The notes under the pieces were generated by a model, which had not been told where the DNA came from, searched no databases, and saw only the letters and a list, made by a program, of their open reading frames with translations. From Streptococcus sp. Marseille-Q5986 (lineage in GTDB: Bacteria > Bacillota > Bacilli > Lactobacillales > Streptococcaceae), in contig NZ_CAMPPY010000001.1 in the NCBI RefSeq assembly GCF_946902915.1, positions 248,001-312,000 on the forward strand: 64,000 nt of DNA. The letters are read 5' to 3'. Shown here one piece after another: positions 36,610 through 48,867 of this stretch (position 1 is its first letter; each line of letters starts with the position of its first letter). The translations under genes and the position numbers were made by a program.

Positions 36610-37365
36610 ATGTCTACAATTCTCATTACAGGTGCTAGCGGTGGCTTAGCCCAAGAAATGGTCAAACTCTTGCCAAATGACCAACTGATCTTGTTAGGTA
36701 GAAACAAGGAAAAACTGTCGAAACTCTATGGAAATCATCCTAATGTGGAATTGATTGAAATTGACATTACTGATGACTCGGCCTTAGAAAATCTGGTAGC
36801 TGACCTCTATCTCCGTTATGGCAAGATTGATGTCTTGATTAACAACGCTGGTTACGGGATTTTTGAAGATTTCGACCGGATCTCTGTTCAAGACATTCAC
36901 CAGATGTTTGAGGTCAATACCTTTGCCCTGATGAATCTGTCTCGTCGTCTTGCGGCTCGTATGAAGGAGAGGGGAAAGGGGCATATCATCAATATCGTCA
37001 GCATGGCAGGTTTGATAGCGACTGCTAAGTCCAGTCTTTACTCAGCGACCAAGTTTGCGGCTATTGGATTTTCAAACTCTCTGCGCCTCGAACTTATGTC
37101 CTATGGTGTTTATGTAACGACGGTTAATCCAGGACCGATTCGTACTTCCTTTTTTAACCAGGCAGACCCAGATGGGACCTACCTTAAGTCGGTTGACCGC
37201 TTTCTCTTAGAACCAGATGAAGTCGCTAGAAAGATTGTCAAAACCATAGGAAAAAACAAACGGGAACTCAATCTCCCAGTTTTGTTAAACTTAGCCCATA
37301 AGTTTTATACACTCTTTCCCAAGCTAACTGATAAGTTGGCAGGAGGAATCTTTAATTATAAGTAA
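36610..37365 (+). CDS. Short-chain dehydrogenase/reductase
   Basis: Classical SDR of 251 residues. Cofactor loop is ITGASGGLAQEM, the NNAGYG motif follows, and the catalytic Ser-Tyr-Lys set is in NIVSMAGLIATAKSSLYSATK (split here only by length). NPGPIRTSF is the conserved post-active-site motif. The substrate is not predictable. It ends the miaA operon. The inverted repeat of a decayed IS starts five bases after its stop, so the operon end was the insertion or rearrangement point. Confidence 0.9.
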   Translation: MSTILITGASGGLAQEMVKLLPNDQLILLGRNKEKLSKLYGNHPNVELIEIDITDDSALENLVADLYLRYGKIDVLINNAGYGIFEDFDRISVQDIHQMFEVNTFALMNLSRRLAARMKERGKGHIINIVSMAGLIATAKSSLYSATKFAAIGFSNSLRLELMSYGVYVTTVNPGPIRTSFFNQADPDGTYLKSVDRFLLEPDEVARKIVKTIGKNKRELNLPVLLNLAHKFYTLFPKLTDKLAGGIFNYK

Positions 37366-37369
37366 AAAG

Positions 37370-38936
37370 AACCTAGGACAAAATAGTTCTCAACCACAAA
37401 AAGCTAGAGATTTCCAATTGCAGAACTCTAGCTTTTTCATTTTAAGTCGTTCTCTTATTGTATTTTAGGAGCTTATTTGCCATAAGTACCAATCCCATGT
37501 CAATTCTCACTTGACGCATCCCTCTCAGATTACCTCTCTTGTACCCCAAACAAGCCTTTATCTGTCCAAAGACAGGTTCCACATCAATCTTGCGTTGAGC
37601 GAAAATCTGTCTACCTTGGGGAGATAAAAGCGCCTGGCATTCTTTATTTTTTAAGTGCTGATAGCCTTCATTCATATACAGTCCCTTTTGAGGAGCTGAT
37701 TCAGATTCATCAGCGTAGTAAACCTTGATTTCCTCTTGAAAGTCCGTCTCTGTTTTCTGATGTTTGATAGGGCGAAAACGATAACACCAGCCATCAGGAT
37801 GTGTGTAGCTATCCTCCTTGCCATTATAGTACCAATTCCCTAAGTTTCTAGCTGACTGTGTATACCTTCTCTTTTGTTCCTTATCAAACATGGCATATTT
37901 CATCAGATGGTTCACCTCCTTTTCATCTAAACGAAGGAGGTTCTCTTCACTTCCATATCCAGCATCTGCGACAACTGTCTTTAGGTCATGTGGATAGGTT
38001 TCAAGTAAGGGGAGAAGAGTCTTGGTATCTGTATCTGTTTTGGAAAAGCTGTTGCGACCTACAAAAGTTTCTTGATCCTTCTCCTATTTTTCAGCACGTA
38101 CTGAAAAATCATCTTTGACTTTAGGCAAGATTTTCTTGAGTTTCCGACCTTTGGTTTTACGCTCATCTTTTCCTTTAAGGAGTGTCTCCTCCATGTCTTG
38201 GCAATTCTTCTTCAAGGACGTGAGAGAGTTCAATCAACTGCCCTGAGGAGATAGGCTCTTGTGTCTCTAGTTCGATAGCTTGATGGATAAGAGGAATGAT
38301 TTCTTCTTGACAATAAATCTGGATCTGTTCTTGCAGTTTGACGGAAAACTTGTCCCTTGCTTTTTTCCACACGAAACGATACTTGTTGGCATTGGCTTCA
38401 ATCTTAGTCCCGTCAATACACAAACAATCTAAGATCACTAACTCTTCCGTTTTTAAACGAAGATTGAGGTCGATGAAAAGATCACGAATGAGTTCTTCCA
38501 TCCCTTCGGCGACACGAAAACGCTTGATGGTGCGATAGCTAACAACCAACTGCCCTGTTAGGTACTGCATGGCGAGATTTTCAATCATCATTTTTTCAAT
38601 TTTTCGAGCAGAGAAAATCCCTTGTGAAGAGGCAAATAGAAGAGTAGATACAAGCATTTTAGGGTGCTAAGACGGGTGAGCAGAGGCATGATAGAAGGTA
38701 GGGAAAGGACTATCTTCCAAGGTATTCAGATAATAAAGACGAGATGGTCTTGTGGCAAGAAAGAACGGATTTCTAGTGGTAAAGTTGTTTGATTTTTGTT
38801 ATAGTGAATATGCATAAGATAGCCTTTCTAAATGGTGTATTGTGCAATTCTATTTTACCAAGACTATCGTAACCATGCAAAAAGCAACGGCAAATCCGTT
38901 GCTTTTTTGGAGATAAGAGACTATTGTCCTAGGTTT
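37370..38936 (-). mobile_element. Decayed IS1182-family insertion sequence
   Basis: Terminal inverted repeats are visible: AACCTAGGACAAAATAGT at 37370-37387 and ACTATTGTCCTAGGTT at about 38920-38935. Between them lies one broken transposase gene on the minus strand. Internal hairpins AAAAAGCTAGAG/CTCTAGCTTTTT (37398-37438) and AAGCAACGG/CCGTTGCTT (about 38882-38903) insulate the gene. It sits between the SDR gene and a galR stub. Confidence 0.82.
37442..38815 (-). pseudogene. IS1182-family transposase, multiply disrupted
   Basis: Read on the minus strand, the N-terminus starts at 38815 with MHIHYNKNQTTLPLEIRSF and soon meets a stop. A second piece (38657-38175) includes IENLAMQYLTGQLVVSYRTI and CIDGTKIEANANKYRFVWKK. 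A third (37915-37442) includes GQIKACLGYKRGNLRGMRQV. The pieces follow the order of a normal IS1182-type DDE transposase but are separated by stops, frameshifts and missing sequence, so it cannot be active on its own. Confidence 0.88.
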
Positions 38937-38970
38937 TTTGTGTAAATCTATATGGTAGATATAGTTATCC

Positions 38971-39180
<210 letters not shown>

Positions 39181-39241
39181 TTAGTATATCATATTTTCCT
39201 GCTTTTTTACTGATAGTTTAGTAAAAGTTTAGTAAAAAGGA

Positions 39242-39288
39242 TTGACTTTGGGAAATCCCTTGGATACAATAGAAGAAAACGATTACAC
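39242..39288 (+). promoter_or_regulatory. galKT promoter with downstream operator-like site
   Basis: TTGACT at 39242, a 17-bp spacer and TACAAT at 39265. The site GAAAACGATTACAC (39275-39288) resembles a catabolite-responsive (cre) or LacI-family operator lying just past the -10. Upstream, TTTAGTAAAAGTTTAGTAAA may be a GalR-type repeat. Confidence 0.62.
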
Positions 39289-39326
39289 GTTAAGGTGACT
39301 TAACGGACAGTAAAAGGAGAAATCAT

Positions 39327-40505
39327 ATGACACAACATCTTACTGCTGAAGCGCTTCGCAAAGACTTTCTTGCTGTTTTTGGTCAAGAAGCAGACCAAAC
39401 ATTCTTTTCACCAGGTCGTATCAACTTGATTGGTGAGCACACAGACTACAACGGTGGGCACGTTTTTCCAGCTGCTATTTCCTTGGGAACTTACGGTGCA
39501 GCTCGTAAGCGTGACGACCAAGTTTTACGTTTCTACTCAGCTAACTTTGAGGACAAGGGCATCATCGAAGTACCTTTAGCTGACCTCAAGTTTGAAAAAG
39601 AGCACAACTGGACCAACTATTCAAAAGGTGTCCTTCATTTCTTGCAAGAAGCTGGACATGTGATTGACAAAGGTTTTGATTTTTATGTTTATGGGAATAT
39701 CCCAAATGGTGCTGGCTTGTCTTCTTCAGCATCCTTGGAACTTTTGACAGGGGTAGTGGCAGAGCATCTCTTTGATTTAAAACTAGACCGTTTGGATTTG
39801 GTTAAAATCGGAAAACAAACAGAAAACAACTTTATTGGAGTTAATTCTGGTATTATGGACCAATTTGCTATAGGTATGGGGGCAGACCAACGTGCCATTT
39901 ACCTAGATACCAATACCTTGGAGTATGACTTGGTGCCACTTGATTTGAAGGACAATGTTGTTGTTATCATGAACACCAACAAACGTCGTGAATTGGCAGA
40001 TTCTAAATACAATGAACGTCGTGCTGAGTGTGAAAAAGCTGTGGAAGAGTTGCAAGTTGACTTGGATATTCAGACCTTGGGTGAATTGGACGAGTGGGCC
40101 TTTGACCAATACAGCTATCTGATTAAAGACGAAAATCGTTTGAAACGTGCTCGCCATGCTGTGCTTGAAAACCAACGTACCCTTAAAGCTCAAGCAGCTC
40201 TTCAGGCAGGTGATTTGGAAACTTTTGGTCGCTTGATGAATGCTTCTCACGTTTCTCTGGAGCATGATTATGAAGTAACTGGCTTGGAATTGGATACCCT
40301 GGTTCATACTGCTTGGGCACAAGAAGGAGTTCTAGGTGCTCGTATGACAGGGGCAGGTTTTGGTGGCTGTGCTATTGCCTTGGTGCAAAAAGATACTGTT
40401 GAGGCCTTTAAGGAAACTGTTGGCAAGCATTACGAGGAAGTCGTTGGATATGCTCCAAGTTTCTATATCGCTGAAGTTGCAGGTGGCACTCGCGTCCTTG
40501 ACTAG
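39327..40505 (+). CDS. galK: Galactokinase
   Basis: First committed Leloir enzyme, which phosphorylates alpha-D-galactose with ATP. 392 residues. Galactokinase signature is [16 protein letters not shown], with GHMP ATP motif [13 protein letters not shown] and C-terminal [26 protein letters not shown]. galT follows after 18 bases in the same operon. The regulator gene normally opposite it is reduced to a stub. Confidence 0.98.
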   Translation: MTQHLTAEALRKDFLAVFGQEADQTFFSPGRINLIGEHTDYNGGHVFPAAISLGTYGAARKRDDQVLRFYSANFEDKGIIEVPLADLKFEKEHNWTNYSKGVLHFLQEAGHVIDKGFDFYVYGNIPNGAGLSSSASLELLTGVVAEHLFDLKLDRLDLVKIGKQTENNFIGVNSGIMDQFAIGMGADQRAIYLDTNTLEYDLVPLDLKDNVVVIMNTNKRRELADSKYNERRAECEKAVEELQVDLDIQTLGELDEWAFDQYSYLIKDENRLKRARHAVLENQRTLKAQAALQAGDLETFGRLMNASHVSLEHDYEVTGLELDTLVHTAWAQEGVLGARMTGAGFGGCAIALVQKDTVEAFKETVGKHYEEVVGYAPSFYIAEVAGGTRVLD

Positions 40506-40523
40506 TTAAAAGGAGGCTTTATA

Positions 40524-42005
40524 GTGACCTTAGTAGATAAATTTGTAACACATGTCATTGCTGAAAGTTCATTTGAGGAAATGGATCGAATCTACCTGAC
40601 CAATCGTGTCTTGGCACGAGTGGGAGATGGTGTTTTGGAAGTTGAGACGGATTTGGATAAATTGATTGACCTCAAGGATCAGTTGGTTGAGGAGGTGGTT
40701 CGATTAGAGACGATTGAGGATAGTCAGACTGCGCGTGAAATCCTTGGTGCTGAACTAATGGATTTGGTAACCCCTTGTCCAAGTCAGGTCAATCGTGACT
40801 TTTGGGCAACCTATGCCCAATCACCAGAGCAGGCAATAGCAGATTTTTACCAGCTCAGCCAGAAAAATGACTACATCAAGCTCAAGGCCATTTCTAAAAA
40901 TATTGCTTATCGCGTTCCATCAGACTACGGAGAACTGGAGATTACCATCAACCTCTCTAAACCTGAAAAGGATCCAAAGGAGATTGCGGTAGCCAAGTTG
41001 GTGCAAGCTAGCAATTATCCCCAGTGTCAGCTTTGTATAGAGAATGAAGGCTACCATGGTCGGGTCAACCACCCAGCTCGCAGCAATCACCGTATTATCC
41101 GTTTTGAAATGGCTGGTCAGGAGTGGGGCTTCCAGTATTCGCCCTATGCTTATTTTAATGAGCACTGTATCTTCTTAGATGGGCAGCACCGTCCCATGGC
41201 CATTAGTCGTCAGAGTTTTGAGCGTCTGCTGGCTATCGTAGAGCAGTTTCCAGGCTATTTTGCAGGCTCTAATGCCGACTTGCCGATTGTGGGGGGGTCT
41301 ATTCTAACTCATGACCACTATCAGGGAGGCTGTCACGTATTTCCTATGGAATTGGCTCCTCTGCAAAAGACTTTCTGTTTTGCTGGATTTGAGCAAGTCA
41401 AGGCTGGGATTGTCAAGTGGCCAATGTCAGTGCTACGTTTGACTTCGGATTCTAAAGAGGATTTGATTAACTTGGCTGACAAGATTTTGCAGGAATGGCG
41501 TCAGTATTCAGATCCTACAGTGCAGATTTTGGCAGAGACAGACGGGACACCGCATCACACTATCACACCTATAGCGCGTAAACGTGATGGCCAGTTTGAG
41601 TTGGACCTGGTCTTGCGAGACAATCAGACATCGCCAGAGCATCCTGATGGCATCTATCATCCCCACAAGGATGTTCAACATATCAAGAAGGAAAATATTG
41701 GCTTGATTGAGGTCATGGGCTTGGCTATCCTTCCGCCACGATTGAAAGCGGAAGTGGAGCAAGTGGCAAGCTACCTTGTAGGAGATGATGAAGCAGTTGC
41801 CTCTTACCATCAGGAATGGGCAGACCAACTCAAAGCCCAACATCCAGGCCTAGAGGATAAAGAAAAAGCCCTTGAAATCGTCAAGGACTCTGTTGGTGCT
41901 ATCTTTGCGCGTGTTTTGGAGGACGCAGGAGTTTACAAGCAGACTGAGCAGGGACAGGCAGCCTTTATGCGTTTTGTAGAACAGGTCGGAAGTTTCCCAG
42001 GCTAG
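40524..42005 (+). CDS. galT: Galactose-1-phosphate uridylyltransferase, class II
   Basis: Exchanges UMP between UDP-glucose and galactose-1-phosphate. 493 residues, the longer Firmicute class. The start is GTG, set by AAAAGGAGG seven bases upstream. Class II features are [20 protein letters not shown] and [20 protein letters not shown], with the HxH-like nucleophile region. Confidence 0.96.
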   Translation: MTLVDKFVTHVIAESSFEEMDRIYLTNRVLARVGDGVLEVETDLDKLIDLKDQLVEEVVRLETIEDSQTAREILGAELMDLVTPCPSQVNRDFWATYAQSPEQAIADFYQLSQKNDYIKLKAISKNIAYRVPSDYGELEITINLSKPEKDPKEIAVAKLVQASNYPQCQLCIENEGYHGRVNHPARSNHRIIRFEMAGQEWGFQYSPYAYFNEHCIFLDGQHRPMAISRQSFERLLAIVEQFPGYFAGSNADLPIVGGSILTHDHYQGGCHVFPMELAPLQKTFCFAGFEQVKAGIVKWPMSVLRLTSDSKEDLINLADKILQEWRQYSDPTVQILAETDGTPHHTITPIARKRDGQFELDLVLRDNQTSPEHPDGIYHPHKDVQHIKKENIGLIEVMGLAILPPRLKAEVEQVASYLVGDDEAVASYHQEWADQLKAQHPGLEDKEKALEIVKDSVGAIFARVLEDAGVYKQTEQGQAAFMRFVEQVGSFPG

Positions 42006-42016
42006 GAGCTCTCTCC

Positions 42017-42045
42017 TTGCACAGTCCTATAAAAAGTAGTATCAT
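42017..42045 (+). promoter_or_regulatory. Promoter for the thioesterase gene
   Basis: TTGCAC at 42017, a 17-bp spacer and TATCAT at 42040. Confidence 0.6.
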
Positions 42046-42074
42046 AGTGTCGTTTGAACTATCAGGAGGAAACG

Positions 42075-42479
42075 ATGAAAGATTTTCATTTTGACGCTAT
42101 CTCTGCCTTTGAAAATTACGAAATTGAACAAATGAGAGATGGTCACGTTGTGGTGACGACCAAAGTAGTGGATTCGTCGCTAAACTACTATGGCAATGCC
42201 CATGGTGGCTATCTCTTTACCCTTTGTGACCAGATTAGTGGTTTGGTGCTTATCTCGCAGGGGCTTGATGGAGTGACGCTCCAGTCCTCTATCAACTACC
42301 TCAAGGCAGGAAAACTCGACGACGTGCTGACCATTAAAGGAAAATGCGTCCATCAAGGTCGCACAACATGTGTGGTGGATGTGGATATCACCAATCAAGA
42401 AGGCAGAAATGTCTGTAAAGCAACTTTCACTATGTTTGTCACAGGCCAAAGGTCAGAAGACAGACAGGTGAGGATATAA
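42075..42479 (+). CDS. PaaI-type hotdog thioesterase
   Basis: 134-residue hotdog-fold protein beginning MKDFHFDAISAFENYEIEQM at ATG 42075, set by CAGGAGG; an upstream TTG lacks an RBS. The hotdog motif NAHGGYLFTLCDQISG holds the likely active-site Asp. It probably hydrolyses acyl-CoA thioesters, with unknown substrate. A terminator follows before the DpnII cassette. Confidence 0.88.
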   Translation: MKDFHFDAISAFENYEIEQMRDGHVVVTTKVVDSSLNYYGNAHGGYLFTLCDQISGLVLISQGLDGVTLQSSINYLKAGKLDDVLTIKGKCVHQGRTTCVVDVDITNQEGRNVCKATFTMFVTGQRSEDRQVRI

Positions 42480-42494
42480 AGAGTAATTTAATAG

Positions 42495-42542
42495 AGTGAG
42501 GTGAATTTTGGAAGTTATAAAATTTGCCTTACTCATTTTTTG
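42495..42542 (+). terminator. Terminator before the DpnII cassette
   Basis: GAGTGAGGTGAATTTT pairs, with three mismatches or wobbles, with AAAATTTGCCTTACTC, followed by ATTTTTTG. Confidence 0.75.
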
Positions 42543-42590
42543 ATATTGATATGATTTAATTCTAAAATAGAAAATTTAGTAATGTGGTAG

Positions 42591-44272
<1,682 letters not shown>

Positions 44273-44286
<14 letters not shown>

Positions 44287-45139
44287 AAATTTTGATGAGT
44301 GGTTGTCAACGATGACTGACACAGTAGCTGACTGGACTTATTATACAGATTTTCCTAAGGTTTATAAAAATGTATCTAGTATAAAAGTTGCTCTAAATAT
44401 TATGAATAGTCTTATTGGTAGTAAAAATATACAAGAGGATTTTTTAGACTTATATCAAAATTATCCAGAAATTTTGAAAGTTGTGCCTATACTTATTGCT
44501 AAACGTTTGAGAGATACGATTATTGTTAAGGATCCGATAAAAGATTTCTATTTTGATTTTAGTAAACGAAACTATAGTATTGAAGAATATACTATGTTTT
44601 TGGAAAAATCAGGTATATTTGATTTATTGCAAAATCATTTAGTATCAAATTTAGTTGACTACGTTACAGGTGTTGAGGTTGGTATGGATACTAATGGGCG
44701 CAAAAATCGGACTGGAGATGCGATGGAAAATATTGTCCAAAGCTATCTTGAAGCTGAAGGATATATTTTAGGAGAGAATTTATTTAAAGAGATTGAACAA
44801 AATGAAATAGAGGAAATTTTTTCTGTCGATTTATCTGCTATTACGAATGATGGGAATACTGTGAAACGTTTTGATTTTGTCATAAAAAATGAACCAGTGC
44901 TTTATCTGATTGAGGTTAATTTTTATTCAGGAGGTGGTTCAAAATTAAATGAGACGGCTAGATCTTACAAAATGATTGCTGAAGAAACTAAAGCTATTCC
45001 TAATGTTGAGTTTATGTGGATTACTGATGGACAAGGTTGGTATAAGGCTAAAAAGAATTTACGAGAAACATTTGATATTTTACCATTCTTATATAATATT
45101 AACGATTTGGAACATAATATTTTAAAGAATTTGAAATAG
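44273..45139 (+). CDS. dpnB: Type II restriction endonuclease DpnII
   Basis: Cuts unmethylated GATC. 288 residues from ATG 44273, inside the dpnA 3' end with GGAGG upstream (AGGTTGGAGGC). The sequence matches my memory of R.DpnII, including the PD-(D/E)xK-like segment KRFDFVIKNEPVLYLIEVNF with a D...E-x-N core. Clearly lower GC than the flanking genes, as expected for the exchangeable DpnI/DpnII cassette. Confidence 0.95.
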
Positions 45140-45183
45140 ATCCAATTCAATTAGATGGGAATTGGGATTGATTATACTTGTCA

Positions 45184-45212
45184 ACAAAAAAGAGGCTCAC
45201 ACCTCTTTTTCT
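45184..45212 (-). terminator. Terminator of xpt-pbuX
   Basis: AAAGAGG / CCTCTTT stem with A-run on the plus side, so on the minus strand it ends in a T-run. The A-run/T-run symmetry lets it also stop dpn transcription. Confidence 0.78.
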
Positions 45213-45224
45213 TATTTCTTTTTC

Positions 45225-46487
45225 TTATTTCTTTTTATGATTTAATACGGCATTGAGGACAATGGCAAGTAGGCTGGCTACGACGATTCCGTTTGAGAAG
45301 AACATTTGGAAGGCTGTCGGCATACTAACGAATAGATTACTATTGTTGAGTCCGACACCTGCGGCGATTGAAACAGCTGCGATAAGGAAGTTATGTTCAT
45401 TGTTAGCAAAGTCAACACGGGCGAGGATTTGCATTCCTTGAATGGATACAAAACCAAACATCACCAGCATGGCACCACCAAGGACAGGGCCCGGAATGAT
45501 TTGGGCAAGGGCGCCAAACTTAGGAAGGAGTCCAAGGAGAACCAGGAAACTAGCTGCGTAGTAGATTGGCAGACGAGTCTTGATACCTGATAATTTAACC
45601 AAGCCAACGTTTTGTGAAAATCCTGTGTAAGGGAAAGTGTTAAAGATTCCTCCTAGAAGTACGGCCAAGCCTTCTGCGCGGTAACCGTTGCGAAGGCGCG
45701 TGCTGTCGATTGGGTCTTTCGTGATATCAGACAAGGCTAGGTAAACACCAGTTGACTCAACCATAGAAACCGTTGCGATGATACACATCATGACAATAGA
45801 TGAGATTTCAAAGGTTGGCATCCCAAAGTAGAGTGGAGTTGGGACATGGACAAGTGGTGCTGCTGCAACAGGAGAGAAATCAACCAAGCCCATGCTAGCA
45901 GCAATAGCAGTTCCAACAACCAGACCAATCAAAATGGAGATAGACTTGATAAATCCTTTGGTAAAGATGTTGATTAAGAGGATGATCAGAACAGTGATTG
46001 CAGCAAGCAAGAGACTTTGACCCGTTGGCTCTGGGACGTTATTTCCCATATTTCCAATAGCGACAGGAATCAAGGTTAAACCAATCGTGGTAATAACAGA
46101 TCCTGTTATGATAGATGGGAAGAGATTGGCCACTTTTGAGAAAATGCCTGAAACAAGAACCACGTAAATCCCTGATGCGATAAGAGCACCAAACATAGCA
46201 CCACTACCATGGCTTTGCCCAATCATAATCAAGGGAGCTACCGACTGAAAGGCAACTCCAAGAACGACTGGGAGTCCAATCCCAAAGTATTTGTTGAGTT
46301 GGAGTTGAAGGAAGGTGGCCACCCCACACATGAAGATATCTGTGGAGATCAGGTAGGTCAACTGCTCAGCTGAATAGCCAAGGGCTGTCGCAATCATGAT
46401 GGGAACCAGGATAGATCCTGAGTACATGGCTAGTAAGTGCTGCAAGCCAAGAACGGCTGCTTGCGAGTGTTTTTTTTGAGTTTGCAT
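45225..46487 (-). CDS. pbuX: Xanthine permease (NCS2 family)
   Basis: 420-residue polytopic importer with 12-14 helices. NCS2 features are GLQHLLAMYSGSILVPIMIA at the start, the QNVGLVKLSGIKTR block and ATVSMVESTGVYLAL. Starts at 46487 with AAGGAGG, overlapping the stop of xpt by one base. Imports xanthine for salvage by Xpt, so one riboswitch controls both. Confidence 0.95.
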   Translation of the reverse strand: MQTQKKHSQAAVLGLQHLLAMYSGSILVPIMIATALGYSAEQLTYLISTDIFMCGVATFLQLQLNKYFGIGLPVVLGVAFQSVAPLIMIGQSHGSGAMFGALIASGIYVVLVSGIFSKVANLFPSIITGSVITTIGLTLIPVAIGNMGNNVPEPTGQSLLLAAITVLIILLINIFTKGFIKSISILIGLVVGTAIAASMGLVDFSPVAAAPLVHVPTPLYFGMPTFEISSIVMMCIIATVSMVESTGVYLALSDITKDPIDSTRLRNGYRAEGLAVLLGGIFNTFPYTGFSQNVGLVKLSGIKTRLPIYYAASFLVLLGLLPKFGALAQIIPGPVLGGAMLVMFGFVSIQGMQILARVDFANNEHNFLIAAVSIAAGVGLNNSNLFVSMPTAFQMFFSNGIVVASLLAIVLNAVLNHKKK

Positions 46488-47068
46488 TAGAGATCTGCCT
46501 CCTTAAATATGACCTGACCATTTTCAAAACGATCTAAGCGAGCAAGTGATAGGATGGGGTAACCTGCTTTTTCAAGCAAATCGCGGCCATCTTGGAAGGA
46601 TTTTTCAATCACGATACCGATGGCTTCGACTGTGGCACCGGCTTGTTCGATGATTTGGATCAAGCCTTTAGCCGCTTGGCCGTTAGCAAGGAAATCGTCA
46701 ATAATCAAGACCTTGTCCTCTGGTGAGAGGAATTTTCCAGCGATAGAAACGGTGCTGGTCACCTGCTTGGTAAAGGAGTAGACTTCGGCAGTTAAGATGC
46801 CTTCATTCATAGTGATGTTCTTAGCTTTTTTGGCAAAAATCATGGGAACGTTTAAGGTTTCAGCTGTAAAAATGGCTGGGACAATGCCCGAAGCTTCAAT
46901 GGTTACGACTTTGGTAATGCCAGCAGTAGCAAATTTTTCCGCAAAAACTTTACCAATCTCTCGCATCAAGCTAAAGTCAACTTGGTGGGTTAAAAAGGAA
47001 TCCACCTTGAGAATGTTGTCACCCAAGATATGCCCATCCTTGAGGATGCGCTCTTCTAATAATTTCAT
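46487..47068 (-). CDS. xpt: Xanthine phosphoribosyltransferase
   Basis: Forms XMP from xanthine and PRPP in the cytoplasm. 193 residues, the usual length. PRPP-binding loop is [17 protein letters not shown]. The start at 47068 is preceded by AGGAGG. The leader carries a guanine-class riboswitch. Confidence 0.96.
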   Translation of the reverse strand: MKLLEERILKDGHILGDNILKVDSFLTHQVDFSLMREIGKVFAEKFATAGITKVVTIEASGIVPAIFTAETLNVPMIFAKKAKNITMNEGILTAEVYSFTKQVTSTVSIAGKFLSPEDKVLIIDDFLANGQAAKGLIQIIEQAGATVEAIGIVIEKSFQDGRDLLEKAGYPILSLARLDRFENGQVIFKEADL

Positions 47069-47130
47069 AAGACCTCCTAAAGTCTAAAAGCTAATCCATT
47101 TGCTTGTTTAGAGTTTCTAGCAAGAAATAG

Positions 47131-47190
47131 AAAAAGAACCTACTTAACAGGTAAGCAAGCCCTCCAAATAGGTATGGCCCAACCCATACC
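47131..47190 (-). terminator. Expression platform of the xpt riboswitch
   Basis: On the minus strand, after the aptamer, GGTATGG/CCATACC (47190-47171) forms one hairpin. It is followed by CTTACCTGTTAAGTAGG and TCTTTTT (to about 47131), a candidate terminator that guanine binding would favour. Confidence 0.6.
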
Positions 47191-47198
47191 TTCAGCAG

Positions 47199-47268
47199 AC
47201 TTACTCATTGTTAGGTGTTCTGGCACCTTGTAGAAACGTCGTGCCAATTCACGACATAAACAAGTAAA
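47199..47268 (-). ncRNA. Guanine (purine-class) riboswitch upstream of xpt
   Basis: On the minus strand: P1 ACTTGTT / AGTAAGT, P2 GTCGTG / CACGAC with loop AATTGG, J2/3 with the conserved GTTTCTAC, P3 AGGTG / ACACCT, J3/1 ACAAT. The pyrimidine at the specificity position is C, as in guanine-sensing members. It controls xpt-pbuX, the usual target. Confidence 0.88.
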
Positions 47269-47429
47269 ACGATATTCAATTTAAAATAGGCTTGTGCCAA
47301 TGTTTTTATTTTACACTAAATAATTTTAGAAATCAAATATTTTGTCAGTGTTTTGAAATAAAAGACGAACAAATTGAAGAAAAATGGACAAATTCTCAAT
47401 TATAAGCTAACATTTAGAAGATTTTTTCA

Positions 47430-47484
47430 TCATAAAAGGCACATTATCAAGATTCTTCAAGACCTGACAATATGCCTTTTTCTG
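47430..47484. terminator. Bidirectional terminator between the riboswitch region and the VOC gene
   Basis: AAAAGGCACATTATC pairs with GACAATATGCCTTTT (47434 to 47480), with mismatches and A/T tails on both sides. The rest of the 47269-47507 gap shows nothing clear. Confidence 0.72.
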
Positions 47485-47507
47485 ATTTGAAAGATTTTTT
47501 CTATTCT

Positions 47508-47894
47508 CTATTCGCTAAATCTTAAAAAATAGCCATCTGGATCCAAAACTGCAAATTCATGAGGATAGATATAGTGATCTCCAACACGAAACTTTCTTTT
47601 GGTTAAAGGACGATAAATAGGATAGTTTGCTTCCATCACTTTTTGATAGAGTTTTGGAACATTCTTTATGCCAAAGGAGATATTGACTCCACGACCAAAT
47701 GGGTAGGTCAGCTGAGCTAATTCTTCTGCGCTGCCTTCTTCTAGCATAAGTTGGCAGTCTTCAAGCGAGAGGAAGAGAAATTTCTCCTCTGGACGCTCGT
47801 ATTCGATAGAGAATCCTAGCAGGTCGCAGTAGAAGTGGCGTGATTTTTCGATGTCAGATACTACAAATTCAGGAATGACAGCTTGATAGTCCAT
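47508..47894 (-). CDS. VOC-family (glyoxalase/bleomycin-resistance fold) protein
   Basis: 128-residue protein with two beta-alpha-beta-beta-beta modules: PEFVVSDIEKSRHFYCDLLG at the start and FAVLDPDGYFLRFSE at the end. Similar proteins bind bleomycin-type compounds or act as metal-dependent lyases. No specific role can be given. Twelve bases downstream of exoA on the minus strand and probably co-transcribed. Confidence 0.85.
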   Translation of the reverse strand: MDYQAVIPEFVVSDIEKSRHFYCDLLGFSIEYERPEEKFLFLSLEDCQLMLEEGSAEELAQLTYPFGRGVNISFGIKNVPKLYQKVMEANYPIYRPLTKRKFRVGDHYIYPHEFAVLDPDGYFLRFSE

Positions 47895-47905
47895 TCGTTT
47901 TCTCC

Positions 47906-48733
47906 TTAGAGTTCAATCTCCATGACAATGGGTGTGTGGTCTTGGCGCGCACCGGAGTCAATCATATCAGACTTGGTCACCTTGTCAGCGATGCGGTTAC
48001 TTGTGAGCCAGTAGTCGATTCTCCAGCCTGTATTGTTGATTTTAGAAGTCTTGCTGCGTTGTGCCCACCAAGTGTAGCGTTCAGGAACATCGCCGTGAAC
48101 ATGGCGGAAGGTATCCGTAAATCCAGTTGCTAAAAGGTTGGTAAATCCAGCACGCTCCTCGTCCGTAAATCCAGGTGAACGGCGGTTGCTAGCAGGATTT
48201 GCAAGGTCGATTTCATTGTGGGCTACATTGTAGTCACCGGTCGCAAGGACTGGTTTTTCTTTGTCTAGTTCAGCCAAATACTCTGCATATTTGACATCCC
48301 AGACTTGACGTTCTTCCAAGCGTTTGAGACCGTCGCCAGCGTTTGGAGTGTAAACTTGCGTTACGAAAAATTCATCAAATTCCAAAGTGATGATGCGGCC
48401 TTCCAAGTCCATGGTAGAAGGGGCACCGATTTCTGGAAAACTGATTGTAGGCGTAAGTTCTTTCTTATAAAGGAACATGGTTCCAGCATAGCCTTTACGG
48501 GCAGGTTCTTGGGAAGAGCGCCACGTATTTTCGTAGCCTGGGAAGAGTTCCTCTAAAATTTCCAAGTGTTTCTTTGTAGGCCCTTTGGCAGAAAGCTTGG
48601 TTTCTTGGATAGCGATAATATCAGCATTTTCTGCCACAAGGGTTTGTAGGACTTCTTGGGACAATTTGGCACGAGCTGAGTCACTAGTTAGGGCAGCGTT
48701 TAGGGAATCAATATTCCATGAGATGAGTTTCAT
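47906..48733 (-). CDS. exoA: Exodeoxyribonuclease III / AP endonuclease
   Basis: Base-excision repair enzyme, 275 residues of the ExoIII/APE1 family. Catalytic blocks are KLISWNIDSLNAAL, IIAIQETKLSA (metal-binding Glu), TGDYNVAHNEIDLANP and the final SGARQDHTPIVMEIEL with the Asp-His pair. Its own promoter lies upstream on the minus strand. Confidence 0.95.
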   Translation of the reverse strand: MKLISWNIDSLNAALTSDSARAKLSQEVLQTLVAENADIIAIQETKLSAKGPTKKHLEILEELFPGYENTWRSSQEPARKGYAGTMFLYKKELTPTISFPEIGAPSTMDLEGRIITLEFDEFFVTQVYTPNAGDGLKRLEERQVWDVKYAEYLAELDKEKPVLATGDYNVAHNEIDLANPASNRRSPGFTDEERAGFTNLLATGFTDTFRHVHGDVPERYTWWAQRSKTSKINNTGWRIDYWLTSNRIADKVTKSDMIDSGARQDHTPIVMEIEL

Positions 48734-48766
48734 AAAGTTACCTTTTTCATTCAGATTATAGATTTT

Positions 48767-48772
48767 ATTATA
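48767..48772 (-). promoter_or_regulatory. Extended -10 promoter for exoA
   Basis: On the minus strand TTTGGTATAAT: perfect TATAAT with an upstream TGG, about 34 bases before the exoA start. Confidence 0.65.
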
Positions 48773-48804
48773 CCAAAAAAAGCCTTATTTCCCCAACGTA
48801 TGGT

Positions 48805-48833
48805 TTGAAAAATCACTCTCTTTCGTTTATAAT
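48805..48833 (+). promoter_or_regulatory. Promoter for the DUF3290-DUF421 pair
   Basis: TTGAAA at 48805, a 17-bp spacer and TATAAT at 48828. Confidence 0.78.
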
Positions 48834-48867
48834 GTAAGAATGATTTTATGAAGGGGAGTGAAAATAG

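Noticed and set aside
48858..48867. GTG 48858 as the real start of the DUF3290 protein
   Set aside because: It directly abuts the RBS, and the first 15 residues do not resemble a DUF3290 N-terminus, while the ATG 48868 frame does.
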